A stretch of 9,582 nt of DNA from an uncultured Ruaniaceae bacterium (lineage in GTDB: Bacteria > Actinomycetota > Actinomycetes > Actinomycetales > Beutenbergiaceae). The notes beneath the pieces are model-generated. The model searched no databases and was not told the origin of the DNA. It saw only the letters and a program-made list of their open reading frames with translations. Where the stretch lies: the NCBI GenBank assembly GCA_938004115.1, contig CALKWS010000241.1, forward strand, positions 1 through 9,582. Direction: 5' to 3'. Each line of letters starts with the position of its first letter. The stretch's first letter is position 1. The translations under genes and the position numbers were made by a program. This document shows positions 1 through 5,963 of this stretch, in pieces.

Positions 1-135
1 GCGGTGCGGGGGCCGCAGCGCGCGCCGGAACCGTCCAATTGGGTGGTTGGCGCGGTGCCTGGGTCGGCGGGGCGGCCGGTGACCTTCGCCCACCGCGCAC
101 GCACGCGAAAGGGTGATAAGAACCTCATGACGGAA

Positions 136-166
136 TTGGTCACCACCTTTACGCGAACGATAGGTT
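136..166 (+). promoter_or_regulatory. Possible promoter of gltA
   Basis: TAGGTT at 161-166, in the context GATAGGTTGG, fits the actinobacterial -10 pattern TANNNT with a following G. A weak -35 candidate, TTGGTC, lies at 136-141, but the 19-bp spacer is long. A start near 173 would give a leader of about 65 nt before the gltA ATG. The rest of 1-239 shows no convincing gene: a plus frame is open from base 1 to 243, but its composition and content resemble nothing I recognise. This call rests on pattern matching only. Confidence 0.35.
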
Positions 167-239
167 GGCTCGAGGATCGCCACGGCGTGCGAACCCCGCG
201 CCGATGGGTGAATTGCGGTACTTCCACGAAGGGAAAGAC

Positions 240-1541
<1,302 letters not shown>

Positions 1542-1600
1542 CCCGCCGCCGGGGCGCCGACCGCCGAGCGCGAGCGGCCTCCCGCAGTCGCCTCCACCGC

Positions 1601-1606
1601 TAGGGT
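1601..1606 (+). promoter_or_regulatory. -10 box for a leaderless transcript of the 1614 gene
   Basis: TAGGGT at 1601-1606 is followed by 7 nt and then ATG at 1614, which puts the expected transcription start on or next to the start codon. There is no good Shine-Dalgarno sequence in front of this ATG beyond the AAGG that lies inside the spacer. This is the standard geometry of leaderless actinobacterial genes. No clear -35 element is seen. Confidence 0.5.
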
Positions 1607-1613
1607 GAAGGTG

Positions 1614-2357
1614 ATGTCAGGCACCGCTGCTTCCGATCTCCGGCCGGCGTTGCCCGCAGATGTGCTGGCGGGCTCGGTGCCGCCCTCGAGCCGTACGGCG
1701 CTGGTGCTGCGGGTGGCGCTGCTCGGTTGCTTCCTCCTGTCGGTGCTGCACGCCTGGCAGCTGCCCGCCGAACGCACCACCGGGCACCTGCTGACGGAGT
1801 TGTCCGACGGCACGGTGGAATCGGTGTCGATCGAGCGCCCGCCCCCGGATATGCACGGCCTCATGTCCCTGCGGGTGGAGTGGACGGTCAGCAGCGGCCG
1901 CGACGGGTACGCCTACTACGACGTCACTGTGCCCGAGCAGCCCTCCAGAGCCGGGCAGCCCACCACGCCCGGGCAACCCACCACCGGGCTGGACCGGCAC
2001 GATGAGGGGGAACTTATCCTGGCCGCTGCGACGACTTCCCCGGCCCGGGTGCAGGTCACCACGGTGGAGCCGATGACCCTCCGGCCGACCTTGGTGGTGA
2101 ACTGGCCGGCGGTGGTGGGACTCGGCGCCCTGCTGGTGCTCATCGCCGGTCCACAGCCGCGGCTGGCCGCCAAATGGGCGTGGTTCTGGCTGGCCGCCGC
2201 GGTGCCGGTGCTGTGGGCGGTGTTCCTCCTGCTGGAGCCGGTGCCGGCGTGGCGGCGCACCCCGATGCCCGCCCGGCCGCAGCGGTACACCGGTGGGTGG
2301 GCGTTCCTCGGCGCGTTGCTGCTCGGGTCGTTGTGGCACTCCCTCGCCCCGTTCTGA
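1614..2357 (+). CDS. Membrane protein of unknown function, four predicted helices
   Basis: I do not recognise a family. The 247-residue protein has a short N-terminal tail, a first hydrophobic helix at about residues 29-48, then a polar segment of about 110 residues (50-160), and three more helices at about 162-178, 187-207 and 227-243. The polar segment is probably extracytoplasmic; it contains a repeat of GQPTT at residues 114-125 and looks partly disordered. The helical C-terminal half ends directly at the stop with no tail. ATG 1614 is preferred over GTG 1605 or GTG 1611 because of its spacing from the -10 box. The gene lies between gltA and terC, both with their own promoter signals, so position gives no functional hint. 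Third-position G/C bias supports coding on this strand; the long antisense frame over the same DNA is low-complexity and His/Gln/Arg-rich, which marks it as a shadow. Confidence 0.75.
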   Translation: MSGTAASDLRPALPADVLAGSVPPSSRTALVLRVALLGCFLLSVLHAWQLPAERTTGHLLTELSDGTVESVSIERPPPDMHGLMSLRVEWTVSSGRDGYAYYDVTVPEQPSRAGQPTTPGQPTTGLDRHDEGELILAAATTSPARVQVTTVEPMTLRPTLVVNWPAVVGLGALLVLIAGPQPRLAAKWAWFWLAAAVPVLWAVFLLLEPVPAWRRTPMPARPQRYTGGWAFLGALLLGSLWHSLAPF

Positions 2358-2358
2358 T

Positions 2359-2416
2359 CGCAGGGAGTGCACCTTCCGGGCCGCGGCCTGGCCGCAGGGA
2401 GCGCACCATCCGGGCC
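2359..2416 (+). repeat. Pair of 24-bp direct repeats between the membrane protein gene and terC
   Basis: Two copies at 2359-2382 and 2393-2416 begin CGCAGGGAG and end CCGGGCC, with two mismatches between them (T/C and T/A). Their starts are 34 bp apart. They begin just after the stop codon at 2357 and end 20 bp before the candidate terC -10 box, so they sit where an activator or repressor could bind. They might equally be a local duplication with no role. Confidence 0.6.
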
Positions 2417-2436
2417 TCGATGTCGCCGCGGCGGGG

Positions 2437-2442
2437 TAGCCT
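2437..2442 (+). promoter_or_regulatory. Possible -10 box of terC
   Basis: TAGCCT fits TANNNT and lies 39 bp before the terC ATG, giving an expected leader of about 32 nt that includes the strong ribosome-binding site. No good -35 hexamer is visible; the -35 position falls at the end of the second 24-bp direct repeat, which would suit a factor-dependent promoter. Confidence 0.35.
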
Positions 2443-2481
2443 CGACCATCGTCGGCCGAGGTGTGCGGTGAGGGGAGGGCG

Positions 2482-3468
2482 ATGAGCGGGACGCAGGTGC
2501 TCACGATCTTCGCGGTCGTGGTGGTGGCGTTGCTGGTCGTGGACCTGTTCGTGGTGCACCGCCGGGGCGTGACAGTGACGTTACGCTCGGCGTTGACCTG
2601 GTCCGTGATCTGGGTGGGCGCGGCCGTGGTCTTCGGGTTGGTGGTCATGCCCCGTTACGGGGACGGTGCCGCCGGGGACTATTTCGGTGCCTACCTGGTG
2701 GAGAAGGCGCTGTCGGTGGACAACGTGTTCCTGTGGCTCGTGGTCTTCACATCCCTGGGGGTGCCGAAGGCGGCCCAGCGGCGGGTGCTGCTCTACGGGG
2801 TGCTGGGCGCCCTGGTGCTGCGGTTCGGGGCGGTCAACGCCGGGGTGGCGATCATGGAACGGTTCACCTGGGTGCTGTGGGCCGCCGGGGCGTTCCTGAT
2901 CTGGGCCGGGATCAAGATGTGGCGCGAACGTCACGAGGAGCCCGACGACGACGCAGGCGCGCAGAATTCGGCGCTCGCCCGGGTGGTGGGCCGAGTCATC
3001 CGCACCACCGACGGGTTCCGGGGAGACCGGTTCGTGGTGCGCGAGGGCGGTCGGTGGGTCGCCACCCCGTTGCTGCTCGCGCTGGTCCTGGTGGAACTGA
3101 CCGACATCGTCATGGCACTGGACGCTCTGCCGGCGGTGCTGTCCATCAGCACCGACGTGGTGGTGGCCACGTGTGCCACCGGATTCGCCCTGCTGGGCCT
3201 GCGGGCGATGTTCTACCTCCTGGCCGGAGTGGCCGAGCGGCTGCGGTACCTGAAGGTCGCGGTGGCCGTCATCCTGCTGTACATCGGGGCCACGCTGATC
3301 GTGGAGAACGTGGTGGAGTCCTACCACGCCTCAACGGCGCAGAGCCTGGGGGTGATCGGGGTGGTGCTGGTGGCCGCGGTGGTGGCGAGCCTGCATGCCG
3401 AGCGGGTTGTGGCGCCAGCGCACGGGGACGCCGAGACACCCGACCGCCCCGGCGATTCAGGTGTGTAG
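2482..3468 (+). CDS. TerC/Alx family integral membrane protein
   Basis: This is a 328-residue polytopic protein of the TerC family (TerC, Alx, YkoY/MeeY), members of which are linked to tellurite resistance and to manganese export that supplies secreted metalloenzymes. The two family signatures are present: EKALSVDNVFLW at residues 74-85 and ELTDIVMALDALPAVLSIS at 205-223, with the likely metal-binding acidic residues Asp80, Asp208 and Asp214. About nine hydrophobic helices are seen, with a polar cytoplasmic-type loop at about 148-192 rich in Asp, Glu and Arg. The C-terminal tail after residue 307 is hydrophilic. The family usually has Asp-Ser in the second signature; this protein has Asp-Ala (214-215). 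ATG 2482 is chosen because GAGGGGAGGG lies immediately upstream; GTG 2461 is in frame but would place the ribosome-binding site inside the gene. Metal export is inferred from the family; the substrate cannot be read from the sequence. Confidence 0.9.
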   Translation: MSGTQVLTIFAVVVVALLVVDLFVVHRRGVTVTLRSALTWSVIWVGAAVVFGLVVMPRYGDGAAGDYFGAYLVEKALSVDNVFLWLVVFTSLGVPKAAQRRVLLYGVLGALVLRFGAVNAGVAIMERFTWVLWAAGAFLIWAGIKMWRERHEEPDDDAGAQNSALARVVGRVIRTTDGFRGDRFVVREGGRWVATPLLLALVLVELTDIVMALDALPAVLSISTDVVVATCATGFALLGLRAMFYLLAGVAERLRYLKVAVAVILLYIGATLIVENVVESYHASTAQSLGVIGVVLVAAVVASLHAERVVAPAHGDAETPDRPGDSGV

Positions 3469-4398
3469 CGCCGCGTTCAGGGCGATCGTCTCCCCGGTGC
3501 GCCGGAGTGCCTCGACCTGACCGGTAGTGGAATGGCGGCGGAACAGCAGCCCGTCCCGGCCCGACAGCGCCCCGGCCTTGACCACGCGGCCCTCGAAGGC
3601 GACCTTGGTGCCGGCGGTGACGTACAGCCCTGCTTCGACCACGCAGTCATCGCCCAGGGAGATGCCGATGCCGCTGTTGGCGCCCAGCAGGCAGCGCCGG
3701 CCCACCCGGATCCGGTCGGTGCCCCCGCCGGAGAGCGTGCCCATGATGGACGCCCCGCCCCCGATGTCGCTGCCCTCCCCGACCACCACCCCCTGGGAGA
3801 TCCGGCCCTCCACCATCACCGGACCGAGGGTCCCGGCGTTGAAGTTGACGAAGCCCTCGTGCATCACCGTGGTGCCCTCGGCCAGGTAGGCCCCCAGCCG
3901 CACCCGGTCGGCGTCGGCGATCCGGACCCCCGCAGGAACCACGAAGTCGGTCATCCTCGGGAACTTGTCCACCCCGTACACCTGTAGCGCGGTCTCGGGG
4001 TGGGCGACCCGCTGCGCCAGCCGGGTGCGCTCGAAGTCAGCCGCGGCGAACGGCCCGGCCGAGGTCCACACCACGGTGGGCAGCACCTCGAAGATGCCGT
4101 CCAGGTTGAGGGAGTTGGGCCGGGCCAGTCGGTGGGACAGCAGGTGCAGCCGCAGGTAGGCGTCCTCTGCGCCGGCCGGCGGCTCGTCCAGGTCGATCGA
4201 CACCCGGCGCACCTGGTGATGGGCGGCGCGGTCCGGGTCGGCCTCGGCGAGCGCGGCCAGGTCTGCGGGCACGCCGTACGGTCCGGCCGAGCCCGGACTC
4301 GGATCTCCCAGGGACGGCTCGGGGTACCACACCGCCAGGGTCTGCCCGCGAGCGGTGCAGGTGGCCAGCCCGGTGCCCCAGGCGCGGCGCGTGCTCAT
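3457..4398 (-). CDS. dapD: 2,3,4,5-tetrahydropyridine-2,6-dicarboxylate N-succinyltransferase (mycobacterial-type DapD)
   Basis: The 313-residue enzyme transfers succinyl from succinyl-CoA to tetrahydrodipicolinate in the diaminopimelate/lysine pathway. It resembles the Mycobacterium tuberculosis DapD type throughout: AYLRLHLLSHRL at 80-91, YGVDKFPRM at 141-149, GVRIADADRVRLGA at 157-170, GTTVMHEGFVNFNAGTLG at 175-192 and GGGASIMGTLSGGGT at 213-227. The central region is a left-handed beta-helix of hexapeptide repeats. Glu197 in MVEGRIS matches the glutamate reported as catalytic in the mycobacterial enzyme. ATG 4398 is chosen because the family N-terminus begins MSTRR-W-GTGLAT there and a TACGCT box lies 6 nt upstream, indicating a leaderless message. 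The frame stays open upstream to 4728, but that stretch covers a tandem repeat and a terminator. The 3' end overlaps terC by 12 bp. No dapE or other lysine gene is in the window. Confidence 0.97.
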   Translation of the reverse strand: MSTRRAWGTGLATCTARGQTLAVWYPEPSLGDPSPGSAGPYGVPADLAALAEADPDRAAHHQVRRVSIDLDEPPAGAEDAYLRLHLLSHRLARPNSLNLDGIFEVLPTVVWTSAGPFAAADFERTRLAQRVAHPETALQVYGVDKFPRMTDFVVPAGVRIADADRVRLGAYLAEGTTVMHEGFVNFNAGTLGPVMVEGRISQGVVVGEGSDIGGGASIMGTLSGGGTDRIRVGRRCLLGANSGIGISLGDDCVVEAGLYVTAGTKVAFEGRVVKAGALSGRDGLLFRRHSTTGQVEALRRTGETIALNAALHT

Positions 4399-4404
4399 GT
4401 GCTC

Positions 4405-4410
4405 AGCGTA
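4405..4410 (-). promoter_or_regulatory. -10 box for leaderless dapD
   Basis: On the minus strand TACGCT is followed by GAGCAC and then the dapD ATG at 4398, so the expected transcription start coincides with the A of the start codon. No Shine-Dalgarno sequence is present. The -35 position falls at about 4428-4434, at the edge of the 26-bp tandem repeat. Confidence 0.6.
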
Positions 4411-4427
4411 CGCGGGCGCTCCCAGAT

Positions 4428-4520
4428 ACACGCGGGTGTCGGCGCGCCCGGTCACACGCGGGTGTCGGCGGGCCGGGTTACACGCGGGTGTCGGCGGGCC
4501 GGTCACATCCGGGCGTCGGG
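4428..4520. repeat. 26-bp tandem repeat, 3.6 copies, behind the dapD promoter
   Basis: Units start at 4428, 4454, 4480 and 4505 (periods 26, 26 and 25). The first three share the 17-base core ACACGCGGGTGTCGGCG followed by a variable GC-rich end (G/C GCC C/G GG). The fourth is partial and diverged (ACATCCGGGCGTCGGG). Each core contains the small dyad ACAC-N4-GTGT. The array lies upstream of the dapD -10 box, with the first unit reaching the -35 position, and downstream of the hairpin at 4576-4607. It is not CRISPR-like because there are no spacers. It could be a set of protein-binding sites or a slippage-generated minisatellite. Confidence 0.85.
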
Positions 4521-4528
4521 CAGTAGGG

Positions 4529-4561
4529 CCGGAACCGGGAGAGTGGGTCCGGAACCGGGAG
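4529..4561. repeat. Short 13-bp direct repeat, 20-bp period
   Basis: CCGGAACCGGGAG occurs at 4529-4541 and 4549-4561. Flanking bases are partly shared, with GGGC before the first copy and GGTC before the second. The core contains CCGGAACCGG, a near-palindrome. It lies between the 26-bp array and the hairpin at 4576-4607, in the same dapD upstream region. Confidence 0.6.
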
Positions 4562-4575
4562 CGGTCCGGACACGA

Positions 4576-4607
4576 CACAGGCCCGGGTACGGGCACCCGG
4601 GCCTGTG
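4576..4607 (-). terminator. Strong hairpin terminator after the HesB-like gene
   Basis: A perfect 13-bp stem (4576-4588 with 4595-4607) closes a 6-nt loop (4589-4594). It starts 11 nt after the stop codon of the minus-strand HesB-like gene (4619). There is no clear U tract on either side, which is common for terminators in very GC-rich actinobacteria. It would separate the upstream minus-strand genes from dapD, which has its own promoter. Confidence 0.7.
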
Positions 4608-4618
4608 CGAGAACTAGG

Positions 4619-4897
4619 TCAGGTCTGTTGGCGCAGGGTGAATCCGGTGCCCTCCGGGGTCTCGCCAGCATCCAGTTCTTGCCCGTCGAGCATCTGGGTG
4701 GCTTCCTCGGAGGTGAACACTCGTGCACCTTCGGTGTCGATCACGTCGTCACCGGCCTGTGGTTCAGGGGCCAGTTCCATCTGGAGTTGGCTGCCCTCCT
4801 CGGTGACGGCGATGCGCACCCCGCCGGAGTCGGGCAGGCCGGCCTCCGCGGTGATCGCCTTGATGGCGGACTGGGCGTTCTGGGTCAGGGTAAGCAC
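4619..4897 (-). CDS. HesB/IscA-like (Fe-S biogenesis domain) small protein lacking cysteines
   Basis: The 92-residue protein begins MLTLTQNAQSAIKAI, the typical start of the HesB/YadR/IscA fold, followed by GGVRIAV (25-31), a QLQMELA strand (38-44) and DVIDTEGARVFTSEEA (51-66), the part where family members carry the Asp-rich loop before a late helix. A-type Fe-S carriers need one Cys near residue 35 and a Cys-x-Cys near the C-terminus; this protein has no Cys at all, so it probably does not carry a cluster in the usual way. Cysteine-free relatives are known in actinobacteria, often labelled HesB-like or adhesin, with no established role. It is very acidic. GTG 4897 is chosen because GGAAGGA (4904-4910) lies 6 nt upstream; a longer frame to TTG 4936 would swallow that site. 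It follows the Nudix-NYN gene by 118 bp, in which I see no clear promoter, so it may be cotranscribed. Confidence 0.85.
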   Translation of the reverse strand: MLTLTQNAQSAIKAITAEAGLPDSGGVRIAVTEEGSQLQMELAPEPQAGDDVIDTEGARVFTSEEATQMLDGQELDAGETPEGTGFTLRQQT

Positions 4898-5015
4898 GGG
4901 GCTTCCTTCCTTCGGCAGTGACGCTGCACGGAACAAGCGTGCTCCGCGTCAGCGCCTCGGGCCCTTCCACCGTTGCGCGTTCGCCGGCCCGATGCAACCC
5001 CGTGGCGGGCGGAAT

Positions 5016-5963
5016 TCACCGATCCTGGGCATCCGGCAGGGCGTCCAGCACCTGCCACAACTTTCGCGGGCCCTGCACGGTGGCCCCGGCGGTGCGGACT
5101 CGCTGCTGTAACGCCCGGTCGGCGGTGATGACCCGCACGTGCGGCGCCTGCGCGTTCGTCGCCGCCTCGCCCCTCCCCGTCTCGCCTGTCCCCGCCTCGC
5201 CTGGCTCGGTCCCGTCGAGCAGGTGCGTGACGGCGTCGACGATCGCATCATCGCCGCTGCCGTCCGCCGCCACGGTGTGCACCCCGGGCACCGGTGCTGC
5301 GGCCCGGGCCTTGCCCTCGGTGACCAGCACCACCTGGGGCCACCAGGTGTGCCCGGGCAGGTCCAGCAGATCCGCCGGTGCGCCGTCCTCGGTCAGCCGG
5401 GCGAGCCGGCGGGCCAGCCGGGTGGTGGCCCCGGCTCGGTCCTGCCACCACCCATCGGGGCGCGCCCCCACCACGTTCGCGGCGTCCACCACCAGCACCG
5501 CCCGGGTGCGCAGCATCTGTTGCAGCACCGGCCAGGCCTGCGCGAAGGCAGCCAGCAGCGGTAGGCGGGCAACGTCGTCGATCGGGTGCCACCGCACCTC
5601 CACGCTCTCGTGGTCGGTGGCCCGCACCGGCAGTTCCGTGGAGGTGCGGGCCACCACCGTGGTGTAACTCCAGTCCGGGTGCACGAGCGCGTACGTGGCG
5701 TGCGGGCTCACCGGGCCGGTGACCCCCGCCTCCTCTCCGGCTTCGCGCACGGCGGCCGCCACCGCGGACTCATCCCGGTTGCGGGCACCACCGGGGATGC
5801 CCCAGGTGTCGCCGTGGTGGGACCACGGGGCGCGGTGTTGCAGCACCACGTGACCGGCGTCGTCGGCCAGCAGCAGCCCGGCGGCGCCGTAGCGACCCCA
5901 GTGCCGTTGGCCGCACCGGCAGTGCACCCACCCGTCGCCGTCCGCGGGCCGCTCAGGAGTCAG
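5016..5963 (-). CDS. Nudix hydrolase fused to a C-terminal NYN/PIN-like domain
   Basis: With the start used here the protein has 315 residues. An N-terminal CxCG..HWG motif (Cys15, Cys17, His21) precedes a Nudix domain with a complete Nudix box, G-x5-E-x7-REAGEEAGV at residues 59-81; such domains hydrolyse nucleoside diphosphates linked to another group. From about residue 155 a second alpha/beta domain follows, with VLVVDAANVVG (Asp160, Asn163), GSGDDAIVDA (Asp238, Asp239) and VITADRAL (Asp282). This acidic layout resembles NYN/PIN-type nucleases. I recall similar fusions in other actinobacteria; no substrate is known to me. Residues 251-272 are a Gly/Glu/Thr-rich insert encoded by imperfect CGCCTCGCC-type repeats. 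The start is uncertain. CTG 5963 has GGAGA 6 nt upstream and overlaps the carboxylase gene by 11 bp. GTG 6005 has no ribosome-binding site and a 53-bp overlap. GTG 5927 would begin just before the CxC motif. Coupled translation with the carboxylase gene is likely. Confidence 0.88.
   Translation of the reverse strand: MTPERPADGDGWVHCRCGQRHWGRYGAAGLLLADDAGHVVLQHRAPWSHHGDTWGIPGGARNRDESAVAAAVREAGEEAGVTGPVSPHATYALVHPDWSYTTVVARTSTELPVRATDHESVEVRWHPIDDVARLPLLAAFAQAWPVLQQMLRTRAVLVVDAANVVGARPDGWWQDRAGATTRLARRLARLTEDGAPADLLDLPGHTWWPQVVLVTEGKARAAAPVPGVHTVAADGSGDDAIVDAVTHLLDGTEPGEAGTGETGRGEAATNAQAPHVRVITADRALQQRVRTAGATVQGPRKLWQVLDALPDAQDR

Noticed and set aside
1617..2648. 343-codon minus-strand frame antisense to the 1614 gene and the terC start
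   Set aside because: Low-complexity Arg/Gln/His-rich product that crosses two plus-strand genes and their intergenic repeats; no ribosome-binding site.
2733..3527. 264-codon plus-strand frame inside and beyond terC
   Set aside because: It is out of frame with the conserved TerC protein and has a Gly/Arg-rich composition typical of a shadow.
4428..4520. CRISPR-like array
   Set aside because: The repeats are back to back with no unique spacers and there are no cas genes in the window.
4399..4728. N-terminal extension of dapD up to 4728
   Set aside because: The extension would run through a tandem repeat, a terminator hairpin and the end of the HesB-like gene, and matches nothing in the DapD family.
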